Positions 20,823-29,668 of a DNA stretch of 64,000 bases are shown here, in pieces. The stretch covers positions 124,001 to 188,000 of the forward strand of contig NZ_JACHGT010000007.1 of assembly GCF_014202425.1 (NCBI RefSeq), written 5' to 3'. This stretch comes from Phytomonospora endophytica. GTDB taxonomy: Bacteria > Actinomycetota > Actinomycetes > Mycobacteriales > Micromonosporaceae. How positions within the stretch are numbered: position 1 is the first letter of the stretch; every line of letters starts with the position of its first letter. The position numbers and the translations under genes are program-made. The notes beneath the pieces are model-generated. The model was given only the letters and a program-made list of their open reading frames with translations, ran no database searches and was not told the origin of the DNA.

Positions 20823-22922
20823 CTAGATCCCCGCCTCCTCCATCTGCCGCAACTCGCGCTTGAGCTCGTGCACCTCGTCGCGGATACGGGCCGCGAGTTC
20901 GAACTGGAGCTCGCGCGCGGCGTTGAGCATCTGCTCGTTCATGTCCGAGATCAGCGACGCGAGCTCGGCACGGGCCATGCCCGGCTTGGCGCCCGAGACC
21001 GAACTGGTCTTGCGGCTGCGGGTGCCGCTCTCGGGGGCCTTGCCGCGGCTGCGCTGGCGGCCGGAACCGCCGACCAGGGTCGAGGAGTCCTCGGCCTCGG
21101 CGTAGATGTCGGTGAGGAGATCGTCGATCTTCTTGCGGAGCGGCTGGGGGTCGACTCCGCGTTCGGTGTTGTAGGCGACCTGCTTGGCCCTGCGCCGGTC
21201 GGTCTCCTCGATGGCGTGCTTCATCGACTTGGTGATCGTCTCGGCGTACATGATGACCTGACCGGACACGTTTCGGGCGGCACGCCCGATGGTCTGGATC
21301 AGCGAGGTCTCGGAGCGCAGGAAGCCCTCCTTGTCGGCGTCGAGGATCGCCACGAGCGACACCTCGGGCAGGTCAAGGCCCTCCCGGAGGAGGTTGATGC
21401 CGACGAGGACGTCGTACTCACCGGCACGCAGCTCGCGCAGCAGCTCGACCCGGCGCAGCGTGTCGACCTCGGAGTGCAGGTAGCGGACGCGGATGTCGTG
21501 GTCGAGGAAGTAGTCGGTGAGGTCCTCCGACATCTTCTTCGTCAACGTGGTCACCAGGACGCGCTCGTCGCGTTCGGTGCGGGTGCGGATCTCCTCCATG
21601 AGGTCGTCGATCTGGCCCTTCGTGGGCCGCACGACGACCTCCGGGTCGACCAGGCCGGTCGGCCGGATGACCTGCTCGACGAACTCGCCGCCGGAGTGCT
21701 CCAGCTCCCAGTTGCCCGGGGTCGCCGAGAGGTACACGGTCTGCCCGACGCGCTCGCGGAACTCGTCGAAGCGCAGCGGACGGTTGTCCAGCGCGCTCGG
21801 CAGGCGGAAGCCGTGCTCGACGAGGGTGCGCTTGCGGGACGCGTCGCCCTCGTACATGCCGCCGATCTGCGGGACCGACACGTGGGACTCGTCGATGACG
21901 GTGATGAAGTCTTCCGGGAAGTAGTCGATCAGGCAGTGCGGCGGAGTGCCGGAGTCGCGGCCGTCGATGTGCCGGGAGTAGTTCTCGATGCCCGAGCAGG
22001 ACCCGATCTGGCGCATCATCTCGACGTCGTAGGTGGTGCGCATGCGCAGGCGCTGCGCCTCCAGGAGCTTGCCCTGCCGCTCCAGCTCGGCGAGGCGCTC
22101 GCCGAGCTCGGACTCGATGGTGCCGATGGCGCGTTCCATGCGCTCGGGGCTGGTGACGTAGTGGCTGCCGGGGAAGATGACGACCCGGTCGGATTCGCGG
22201 ACGACCTCGCCGGTGAGCGGGTGGAGGTAGTAGAGCTTGTCGACCTCGTCGCCGAACATCTCGATGCGGATCGCCAGCTCTTCGTAGGCCGGGATGATCT
22301 CGATGGTGTCGCCGCGGACGCGGAAGGTCCCGCGGGTGAAGGCGGTGTCGTTGCGGTTGTACTGCATCTCGACCAGCCGGCGCAGGAGGGTGTTGCGGTC
22401 GTGCTCCTCGCCGACGGCGATGCTCTGCGAGCCGAGCAGGTACTCGGCGGGCGTCGCCAGGCCGTAGATGGCCGAGACCGTCGCGACGACGATGACGTCG
22501 CGCCTGGTCAGCAGGGAGTGCGTGGCCGAGTGGCGCAGGCGCTCGACCTCCTCGTTGAGCGAGGAGTCCTTCTCGATGAAGGTGTCGGTCTGCGGTACGT
22601 AGGCCTCGGGCTGGTAGTAGTCGTAGTACGAGACGAAGTACTCGACGGCGTTGTTCGGCAACAGCTCGCGGAACTCCTTGGCCAGCTGGGCCGCGAGGGT
22701 CTTGTTCGGGGCCATCACCAGGGCCGGGCGCTGGAGGCGCTCGATCAGCCACGCCGTGGTCGCGCTCTTTCCGGTACCGGTGGCGCCGAGCAGCACGACG
22801 TGCTGCTCCCCCGCGGTCACCCGGGACGCGAGGTCCTCGATCGCCGCCGGCTGGTCACCCGAGGGTTTGTAGTCGCTGACGACGGTGAACGTGCCGGAGG
22901 CACGGGGGATCTCAGTGGCCAT
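20823..22922 (-). CDS. uvrB: UvrB, excinuclease ABC subunit B
   Basis: 699-aa DNA helicase-like subunit that verifies damage and recruits UvrC. Motifs: Walker A GATGTGKS, the beta-hairpin [21 protein letters not shown] split over residues about 90-115, the DEAD-type box IDESHV, motif [10 protein letters not shown], and a C-terminal UVR domain ([15 protein letters not shown]) for UvrC contact. ATG at 22922 has no SD; TACTTT ends 6 nt upstream, so the message is probably leaderless. It shares its promoter type with uvrA. Confidence 0.97.
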   Translation of the reverse strand: MATEIPRASGTFTVVSDYKPSGDQPAAIEDLASRVTAGEQHVVLLGATGTGKSATTAWLIERLQRPALVMAPNKTLAAQLAKEFRELLPNNAVEYFVSYYDYYQPEAYVPQTDTFIEKDSSLNEEVERLRHSATHSLLTRRDVIVVATVSAIYGLATPAEYLLGSQSIAVGEEHDRNTLLRRLVEMQYNRNDTAFTRGTFRVRGDTIEIIPAYEELAIRIEMFGDEVDKLYYLHPLTGEVVRESDRVVIFPGSHYVTSPERMERAIGTIESELGERLAELERQGKLLEAQRLRMRTTYDVEMMRQIGSCSGIENYSRHIDGRDSGTPPHCLIDYFPEDFITVIDESHVSVPQIGGMYEGDASRKRTLVEHGFRLPSALDNRPLRFDEFRERVGQTVYLSATPGNWELEHSGGEFVEQVIRPTGLVDPEVVVRPTKGQIDDLMEEIRTRTERDERVLVTTLTKKMSEDLTDYFLDHDIRVRYLHSEVDTLRRVELLRELRAGEYDVLVGINLLREGLDLPEVSLVAILDADKEGFLRSETSLIQTIGRAARNVSGQVIMYAETITKSMKHAIEETDRRRAKQVAYNTERGVDPQPLRKKIDDLLTDIYAEAEDSSTLVGGSGRQRSRGKAPESGTRSRKTSSVSGAKPGMARAELASLISDMNEQMLNAARELQFELAARIRDEVHELKRELRQMEEAGI

Positions 22923-22928
22923 TCGCTA

Positions 22929-22951
22929 AAAGTACGCCGGGGGTCCGACAG
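22929..22951 (-). promoter_or_regulatory. PafBC/RecA-NDp-like promoter of uvrB
   Basis: CTGTCGGAC (22951-22943), 8 nt, TACTTT (22934-22929), 6 nt to ATG. Same spacing as at uvrA (CTGTCAGAC, 8 nt, TAGGGT, 6 nt). Confidence 0.6.
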
Positions 22952-23090
22952 TGTCCGAGAGCCCGCGCGGGCGGGGGCCGGAGACGTGGCCGAGGCGACA
23001 TTCGGCGGCCCGGGACATCCCCCGCGCGTCAAGGGTTCGGTGTCGGCGCAGTCACTTTCGGCGACCCGGCTCGTTGGGCACGGGGTGGGG

Positions 23091-24629
23091 ATGAAACGGC
23101 AGTTGACCAAGAAACCCGCGCCGAAGAAGCCGGCGCCGAAGAAGAGCACCTCGTCGCAGCCCTTCGGCCGCAAGGTCGCCGTCTGGATCGGCGCGGCCGC
23201 GCTGCTCGTCGGCGGCGTGAGCTGGGCCGGCGTCGGGTGCATGAACCAGAGTTCCGAGGTCTCGCGTTCGGTCTCGGCCGAGGAGGCCGGGCGCCTGGCG
23301 AACATGCGGGCGCACAACCTGGCGCTCGGGACCGTCGCGATCCTGGCGAAGATGCCCGAGGAACTCGGCGAGACCGAGATCTCCGGCTGGGTCGACTGGA
23401 CCCAGCCGCTGGTCTACGCCGCCATCAAGCCCTCGGCGCAGCCGACGTACACCGGCCTCGTCCAGGCGGTCCCCGGGCTCGTCGCGACGCGTGCCGGCGA
23501 CATGGCCGCCGACCCGGAGAAACTCCCCGCCGACGGCTGGACCGTCCGGCGGACCGCGGGGGGCGTACCGGAAGGCGAGGCGGCCGATCCGCTCGGGCAG
23601 GCGCTCGACATCGTCCTGTCGGCGGTGATGGTTCTCGGCTCCGACGGGCCGGACGACACCTCGGCGTTCCAGGAGCGGGCGGTGTGGCTCGACGAGAGCA
23701 GCATCGACGGGGTGACCGTCGACGTGTTCCGTTCACCGCTGGTCGTCGGCACGGCCCCCGCGCCCGACCCCTCGGCGGACGCGTCCCAGGCGCCGCCGGC
23801 GGCCGCACCGGAGGCGATGTTCCACATCGACCGCTCCGGCCAGCTCCGCCGGGTGCAGATCAACCCCGGCGGGCACGGGCTCGCCACCGTCGACCTGCTG
23901 GTCGAACAGCGCCCGGACCCGGAGGACGCGCGGATTCCCGCGATCGACCTGCTCGGCGGCCCGCCCGTGACACCGCGGAAGGTGACCGACGCCGAGGCGC
24001 AGATCCTCGCGGGGCTGCGTCCCAACAACGCCGACACCGTCTCCGAGGTGAAACTGACGCTGCCCGTCGGCGACGGTGAGCTCCTCAGCGCCGTCGGCTG
24101 GGTCGACTGGCGGCGGCCCCTGGCGTATTTGACCGTCGACAACCCGGGCGCCGAGGACGACGGCGAGATGTTCGTGCTGCCCGGCGGGGTCTCGTGGCGG
24201 CCGATGCCGGTCGAGGGGAAGGCGAAGAAACCCTCGCTTCCGGCCGCGCCCGACGGCTGGCAGACGCAGCAGTGGGCGGCCCGGATCGACGGCGAGACCG
24301 GTGCGAGCGACCTGGACCTGCTGCTGTTCAAGCTGCTCACCATGGCCTCCGGCGGTCCCGACGACCTGGCCGCGATCAAGGACACGGCGAGCTGGCTGCG
24401 CGAGTCGCGGCTGGGCAAGACGCACGCGACGACCTTCGAGCTGCCGATGCCGGGCGACCAGTCCGCGCCGTCCGGACAGGCGCCGTACCGCTACTGGCTC
24501 GACGCCGAGGAGCACCTGCGGCGGGTCGAGATGCGCACGGCCCAGTTCGGGCTCGGCCGCGCCGACCTGAAACCGACCCGGATCGCGTGGATCGACGTGC
24601 CCGCGGCGGCGCTCGTCGGGCTCACCTGA
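23091..24629 (+). CDS. Membrane-anchored protein with two homologous domains, function unknown
   Basis: 512 aa. The N-terminus is Lys/Pro-rich and cytoplasmic (about 1-28), followed by one TM helix (about 29-47); the rest is outside the cell. Two halves resemble each other: GWVDWTQPLVYAAI against GWVDWRRPLAYLTV, SDGPDDTSAFQERAVWLDES against SGGPDDLAAIKDTASWLRES, and LRRVQINPGGHGLATVDL against LRRVEMRTAQFGLGRADL. A Pro/Ala-rich linker interrupts the first domain. I know no family name. The fold could resemble LppX/LprG-type lipoprotein carriers, but that is a guess. GGGGTGGGG precedes the ATG. Confidence 0.75.
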   Translation: MKRQLTKKPAPKKPAPKKSTSSQPFGRKVAVWIGAAALLVGGVSWAGVGCMNQSSEVSRSVSAEEAGRLANMRAHNLALGTVAILAKMPEELGETEISGWVDWTQPLVYAAIKPSAQPTYTGLVQAVPGLVATRAGDMAADPEKLPADGWTVRRTAGGVPEGEAADPLGQALDIVLSAVMVLGSDGPDDTSAFQERAVWLDESSIDGVTVDVFRSPLVVGTAPAPDPSADASQAPPAAAPEAMFHIDRSGQLRRVQINPGGHGLATVDLLVEQRPDPEDARIPAIDLLGGPPVTPRKVTDAEAQILAGLRPNNADTVSEVKLTLPVGDGELLSAVGWVDWRRPLAYLTVDNPGAEDDGEMFVLPGGVSWRPMPVEGKAKKPSLPAAPDGWQTQQWAARIDGETGASDLDLLLFKLLTMASGGPDDLAAIKDTASWLRESRLGKTHATTFELPMPGDQSAPSGQAPYRYWLDAEEHLRRVEMRTAQFGLGRADLKPTRIAWIDVPAAALVGLT

Positions 24630-25224
24630 GGAAGGTCCGCCGGAACAGCAGCGCGAGGTGCTCGGCGAGTTCGTCCTCGCTCCAGTCGCGGTCGGTGAGC
24701 AGGCCGTCGACGAGGTCGGTGGAGATGAGCGCGCCGAGCATGTCGGCGGCGGTGTCGACGGTCCAGCCGGGTGCGAGGCGGCCGTCGCCGTGGATCGCGG
24801 TGATGATCCGGCGGGTGCCGCCGGACTGGTTGGCGACGATGGCGCGCCGGTGGTCGGCGGCGTCGGCGTCGTGGTCGCGGACGGCCCGCATCGCGCGGTC
24901 GACGCCCGTCACCTTGGTGTGGTAGCGCGCCAGGTGGGCGGCCCATTCGTCGAGCATCGACGCGCCGTCCGGGCGCGCCCAGACCCGTTCGAGTGAGGCG
25001 GCGCGGCCGGCCTTCTCCGCGACGTGGTCGTAGAGCGCCCCGATCAGCTCGGAGCGGGAGGCGAAGTGCAGGTAGATCCCCCGGCGCGAGATCCCGGCGG
25101 CCTCGGCGACGGCGCTCATGGTGAGCGCGGTGAAGCCCTGCTCGTCGAGGATCCGCTCCGCCGCGGCGAGCAGCTGTTCACGGGTGCGGCGGCCGCGCGC
25201 GTTCCGCGGTGTGGCTCCGGTCAC
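24622..25224 (-). CDS. TetR-family repressor of the adjacent MFS gene
   Basis: 200-aa TetR protein with HTH ALTMSAVAEAAGISRRGIYLHF (about residues 30-55, quoted in part). The start is GTG with GGAGGG 5 nt upstream. Its 3' end overlaps the convergent upstream gene by 8 nt. A 14-bp-arm inverted repeat lies between it and the divergent MFS gene, indicating autoregulation and exporter control. Confidence 0.88.
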   Translation of the reverse strand: MTGATPRNARGRRTREQLLAAAERILDEQGFTALTMSAVAEAAGISRRGIYLHFASRSELIGALYDHVAEKAGRAASLERVWARPDGASMLDEWAAHLARYHTKVTGVDRAMRAVRDHDADAADHRRAIVANQSGGTRRIITAIHGDGRLAPGWTVDTAADMLGALISTDLVDGLLTDRDWSEDELAEHLALLFRRTFLR

Positions 25225-25238
25225 GAGATCCCTCCAAA

Positions 25239-25280
25239 GTTCTCAGGGTGTGTAGTTTACTTTATGCACACCCTGAGAAC
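25239..25280. promoter_or_regulatory. Long inverted-repeat operator between tetR and MFS gene
   Basis: GTTCTCAGGGTGTG (25239-25252) and its exact complement (25267-25280) flank a 14-nt AT-rich spacer that probably holds the promoter -10 elements. The right arm ends 15 nt before the predicted MFS start. Confidence 0.8.
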
Positions 25281-25295
25281 TTCTTGGAGAATCCC

Positions 25296-26680
25296 TTGTC
25301 CCGAACCCACGCCCCTCCCCCACTCGTCCGGAACCGCTGGTGGCTCGTCATCGCCGCCGGCGTCGGTGTTTTCATGGCCCAGCTCGACGCAACGATCGTC
25401 AACACCGCCCTGCCGACCCTGCAACAACGCCTCGGCACCACCACGGGCGTCGTCTCCTGGGTGATGCTCGGCTACACGCTCCCGCTCATCGCGCTGGCGC
25501 TGCCCAGCGGCCGCTGGCTCGACCGTGTCGGCCCCCGCGCCGCGCTGGTCCTCACCGTCGGCGGATTCGTCGCCGCCAGCGTCCTCGCCGGCCTCTCCCC
25601 CGCGATCGGCCCGCTCATCGCCGCCCGCATCGCCCAGGGCGCCTTCGGCGCCGCCCTCTTCGCCCTGCTCCCGGTCATCGCCGCCTCGGCCGTCGACCCG
25701 TCCCGGCGCGGACGCGCCCTCGGCGTCGTGTTCACCCTCGGCCCGATCGGCGGCGCCGCCGGACCCGTCCTTGGCGGGCTCCTCCTCGACGGCCCGGGCT
25801 GGCCGTGGATGTTCCTCCTCAACGTCCCGGTCGGCCTCGCCGTCATCGCGATCACCCTCGCCCAGCTCCCCCGTGGGAACGGTCTGCGCGTACCCGACCG
25901 CGCGTGGTTCACCGAGACCGCACTGCTCGGGTCGGCCGCCGTCACAGCCCTCCTCGCACTCACCCTCGCCACGGAGAACGGCCTCGCCTGGATCGCCCTC
26001 CTCCCCGTCGCGGCCGTGCCCGCCCTGCTCTGGCACCGATCACCGGCAGGACAGGACGTGCGGAGAATGTGGCGCGCACCCGGAGTCGCCCCACCGCTGA
26101 CCGCGCTCGCCCTCGCCACCGGCGGGCTCGTCGGCGCACAGTTCCTCGCGCCCTTCTTCGCCGAGCGGTCGCTGTCGTTCACCCCAGCCCAGACCGGCCT
26201 CGCGCTGCTCGCGATCCCCGCCGGGATGATCGCCGGGGGCCCCTTGAGCGATGGCTCGCCGATCGGTGGAACGCCCGCGGCACCGCCATGTCGGGCGCCC
26301 TGGTCAGCGCGCTCGGCATCGCCCTGACCGTCGGACTCGACACGTCGTGGCAGGTCGGCGACCTCGCCTGGCGCCTCGCCGTCATCGGACTCGGCTACGG
26401 CCTCTTCGCCGCCGCGAACCAGACGGTCGCCATGGCCTCCGCGCCCGACGACCTCATCGGCACCGTCTCGGCGGCCACGAGCCTGTTCCGGCAGATCGGC
26501 ATCGCCTCCGGGCCCGCGCTCGCCACGATCGTGTGGGCCCGCTCCGGCTACGAACCCGCCGGAATGCGCGTCGCGCTTCTCCTCGCTCTCGCCGCCGCCG
26601 CGATCGGCGGGGTCACCGCCGCGCGGGGGCCCAGGCCGTCCGCTTCGCCCAGTCGTCGAGGCGCGGCAGGATCTCGGTGA
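25296..26680 (+). pseudogene. DHA2-type MFS drug exporter, frameshifted
   Basis: The reading frame starts at TTG 25296 (GGAG upstream) with family motifs FMAQLDATIVNTALP and a glycine-rich TM5 (GPIGGAAGPVLGG). It stays in frame to about 26235 and would then end prematurely at 26327. In the -1 frame the family resumes as WLADRWNARGTAMSGALVS and runs to 26680. A single missing base near 26236-26252, after GGGGGCCCC, restores one protein of about 460 aa. The 3' end overlaps coaE antisense by 68 nt. Either a recent inactivation or a sequencing error; I see no programmed slippery heptamer in frame. Confidence 0.8.
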
Positions 26681-27806
26681 ACCACGGCTCCTTCGCCTCG
26701 GCGTAGTCGCTGGTCGTCATGCCCGTCGCGGCGAGTTCGTGCTTGTGGTCGGCGTAGCCGTCGCGTTCGTCGTCGTTCGCGCGCAGCCAGTCGCGGAACA
26801 TCAGGGCGTACCGCTGTCCGGGGGTGCCTTCGGCGCGTATGTGGACGTGGGTGATGTCGGCGGGGTCGGTGCCGCCGAACATACGTTTGGCCCAGTCGCG
26901 GACGTCGGGGGCGAAAGGCTTCGGGTCGTCGTGGCGGATGCCGGGCACGGAGACGAATCCGGCGTCGGCGAGTTCGGGTATGAGCCGCTCGGCGTCGGCG
27001 AGGTCGGCGACGGTGACCTGGATGTCGATGACGTCCTTCGCGGGCAGTCCCGGCACGGAGGTCGAGCCGATGTGGTCGACCGCGAGGGCCGCCTCGCCCA
27101 TGGCGTGGCGCAGGCGCGCGGCGATCCGTTCGAAACGCGCGGGCCAGGCGGGGTCGTAGGCGTCGATGCTCAGCGCCTCCGGCCGCTGTGCCCGGATGCC
27201 TTCGCGAACGTTGCGCTCGTAGGGGACGAGCCGTTCGCGCCACAACTCGTCGATGGCGGTGTGCAGGGCGGTGAGGTCGCCGCCGTTGTCGAGGACGGCG
27301 TCGGCGACACGGCGACGGCCCTCGTCGTCGAGCTGCGCGGCGATGCGTCCGCGGGCCTCCGCCTCGGGCATGCCCCGGCTCGCGAGGCGCGCGATACGGG
27401 TCTCCAGGGGCGTCTCGACGACGATGACGAGGTGGTAGGTGGGCGCCAGGCCGACTTCGGCGAGCAGCGGGACGTCGTTGACGACGATCGCGTCGGCGGG
27501 CGCGGCGGCGAACAACTCGGCCGCGCGGGCGCGGACCCGCGGGTGGGTGATCGACTCCAGGACACGGCGGGCTTCGGGGTCGCCGAAGACGCGCGCGGCC
27601 AGCGTGGCCCGGTCCAGGGTCCCGTCGGTGTCGATGACGTCGCTCCCGAAGGCCTCGGTGATCGCGGCGAGGCCGGGCGTGCCGGGCGCGACGACTTCGC
27701 GGGCGAGGACGTCGGAGTCGATGAGGACCGCTCCGAGCGATACCAGGCGTGCGGCGACCGCGCTCTTGCCGGAGCCGATACCGCCGGTGAGGCCGATTCT
27801 CAACAT
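26613..27806 (-). CDS. coaE: Dephospho-CoA kinase fused to a GrpB domain
   Basis: 397 aa. Residues 1-200 are CoaE, the last step of CoA synthesis: P-loop GLTGGIGSGKS at 5-15 and IDSDVLAREV. Residues about 215-397 are a GrpB/UPF0157 nucleotidyltransferase-fold domain with VDHIGSTSVPGLPAKDVIDI (metal-binding aspartates). The same fusion exists in mycobacteria. The ATG at 27806 puts the P-loop at the usual distance from the start. Read in the same direction as rpsA but separated by a strong terminator. Confidence 0.93.
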   Translation of the reverse strand: MLRIGLTGGIGSGKSAVAARLVSLGAVLIDSDVLAREVVAPGTPGLAAITEAFGSDVIDTDGTLDRATLAARVFGDPEARRVLESITHPRVRARAAELFAAAPADAIVVNDVPLLAEVGLAPTYHLVIVVETPLETRIARLASRGMPEAEARGRIAAQLDDEGRRRVADAVLDNGGDLTALHTAIDELWRERLVPYERNVREGIRAQRPEALSIDAYDPAWPARFERIAARLRHAMGEAALAVDHIGSTSVPGLPAKDVIDIQVTVADLADAERLIPELADAGFVSVPGIRHDDPKPFAPDVRDWAKRMFGGTDPADITHVHIRAEGTPGQRYALMFRDWLRANDDERDGYADHKHELAATGMTTSDYAEAKEPWFTEILPRLDDWAKRTAWAPARR

Positions 27807-27841
27807 TCGCCCGAGACTACTCGCGGGTTCGATCATGAAGG

Positions 27842-27877
27842 CAAAAGGCCCACCCGGTCGCCCGGGTGGGCCTTTTG
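27842..27877 (-). terminator. Terminator of rpsA
   Basis: 16-bp perfect stem (27842-27857 with 27862-27877), 4-nt loop, ending in CTTTTG on the plus strand and also on the minus strand. It lies 31 nt past the rpsA stop. Confidence 0.9.
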
Positions 27878-27908
27878 TGGCTAACTCACGCCGTGGCGCG
27901 GTCTTCGG

Positions 27909-29411
27909 CTAGTTTCCGCCGGCGAGCTTCTCGCGGAGAGCCGCGAGAGCCTCGTCGGTGGCCAGGGTGCCCGAGGGCTCCTCGGCCGCGGACGGAGCCT
28001 TGCCGCCGCCACCGGTCGACGCCTTCTTCGGCGCGGCGGTACCTTCGGCACCCTCGACCGGAGCCGGGGCGTCCTTGATGACCGTCTCGGCGATCTGCTT
28101 GGCGTGGGCCTCCCAGCGGGTGCGGGCCTCGGCGTACTGCCGCTCCCACTCCTCGCGGGCGCTGTCGAAGCCGTCGAGCCACTCACCCGTGTCGGAGTCG
28201 AAGCCCTCCGGGTAGATGTAGTTGCCCTGGTCGTCGTACTGCGCGGCCATGCCGTACAGGGTCGGGTCGAACTGCTCCTCGTTCTCGACGAAGGCCTCGT
28301 TGGCCTGCTTCAGCGAGAGCGAGATGCGGCGACGCTCAAGGTCGATGTCGATGACCTTGACCATGACCTCGGAGCCCACGTTCACGACCTGCTCGGGCAC
28401 CTCGACGTGGCGCTCGGCGAGCTCGGAGATGTGGACCAGACCCTCGATGCCGTCCTCGACGCGGACGAAGGCACCGAACGGAACCAGCTTCGTCACGCGA
28501 CCCGGGACGATCTGACCGATCGCGTGGGTGCGGGCGAACTGGCGCCACGGGTCTTCCTGCGTGGCCTTGAGCGACAGCGACACGCGCTCGCGCTCCAGGT
28601 CGACGTCCAGGACCTCGACCTCGACCTCCTTGCCGACCTCGACGACCTCGCTGGGGTGGTCGATGTGCTTCCACGACAGCTCGGAGACGTGCACCAGGCC
28701 GTCCACGCCGCCAAGGTCGACGAAGGCGCCGAAGTTGACGATCGAGGACACGACGCCCTTGCGGACCTGTCCCTTGGCGAGCTTGTTGAGGAACTCGGTG
28801 CGAACCTCGGACTGGGTCTGCTCAAGCCAGGCACGGCGGGACAGGACCACGTTGTTGCGGTTCTTGTCCAGCTCGATGATCTTGGCTTCGAGCTCGCGCC
28901 CGACGTACGGCTGGAGGTCGCGCACGCGACGCATTTCCACCAGGGAGGCGGGCAGGAAGCCACGGAGCCCGATGTCGAGGATGAGGCCGCCCTTGACCAC
29001 CTCGATGACGGAGCCGCGCACGACGCCGTCCTCTTCCTTGATCTTCTCGATGGTTCCCCATGCACGCTCGTACTGAGCGCGCTTCTTCGAGAGGATCAGC
29101 CGGCCTTCCTTGTCCTCCTTCTGGAGCACCAGGGCCTCGATGTGATCACCGACGGCGACGACCTCAGCCGGATCCACGTCGTGCTTGATCGACAACTCGC
29201 GCGAGGGGATGACGCCCTCGGTCTTGTAGCCGATGTCGAGCAGGACCTCGTCCCGATCGACCTTGACGACGGTGCCTTCGACAATGTCGCCGTCGTTGAA
29301 GTACTTGATGGTCTCGTCGATCGCCGCGAGGAATTCTTCCTCGGTGGTGATGTCGTCGACCTTGCCGCTCTCAGCGGCGGTGCTCGAGGTGGCCTCGATG
29401 CTGCTCGTCAT
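27909..29411 (-). CDS. rpsA: Ribosomal protein bS1
   Basis: 500 aa with four S1 RNA-binding domains (roughly 38-105, 123-189, 210-278, 295-364), each with the FGAFV or VDRDEVLLDIG type core. The C-terminal 130 residues are acidic then Ala/Lys-rich, as in other actinomycetes. ATG at 29411 gives the family start MTSSIEATSS with GGAGCACC upstream. Needed for initiation on structured mRNAs. Its position between coaE and polA is conserved in actinomycetes. Confidence 0.96.
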   Translation of the reverse strand: MTSSIEATSSTAAESGKVDDITTEEEFLAAIDETIKYFNDGDIVEGTVVKVDRDEVLLDIGYKTEGVIPSRELSIKHDVDPAEVVAVGDHIEALVLQKEDKEGRLILSKKRAQYERAWGTIEKIKEEDGVVRGSVIEVVKGGLILDIGLRGFLPASLVEMRRVRDLQPYVGRELEAKIIELDKNRNNVVLSRRAWLEQTQSEVRTEFLNKLAKGQVRKGVVSSIVNFGAFVDLGGVDGLVHVSELSWKHIDHPSEVVEVGKEVEVEVLDVDLERERVSLSLKATQEDPWRQFARTHAIGQIVPGRVTKLVPFGAFVRVEDGIEGLVHISELAERHVEVPEQVVNVGSEVMVKVIDIDLERRRISLSLKQANEAFVENEEQFDPTLYGMAAQYDDQGNYIYPEGFDSDTGEWLDGFDSAREEWERQYAEARTRWEAHAKQIAETVIKDAPAPVEGAEGTAAPKKASTGGGGKAPSAAEEPSGTLATDEALAALREKLAGGN

Positions 29412-29668
29412 TAGGGCAGGTGCTCCGGATACTGGTGAAAACAAGTCGTGCTCGTGCGCGAGAACCCTTCGCCGTGGCCGCAGACCTCCGCCGAAGACGT
29501 CGCCTCGGTGTCGGTGGACTCGTCGGCGAAGTTTTTTCGGTGATGAAGATGTCGGTGCGGGTGTCCGGCGACGCTGACCTGCTCCATGCCGAGGTAGCGG
29601 GTTAGTCGACGCGTCGACCAGCCTACCGTGCCCATTACCATATGGTCCAACCGCACCCCGTCAGGCGG

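Noticed and set aside
26229-26252. Programmed -1 frameshift in the MFS gene
   Set aside because: GGGGGCCCC is not arranged as an in-frame X-XXY-YYZ heptamer, and MFS exporters are not known to use one.
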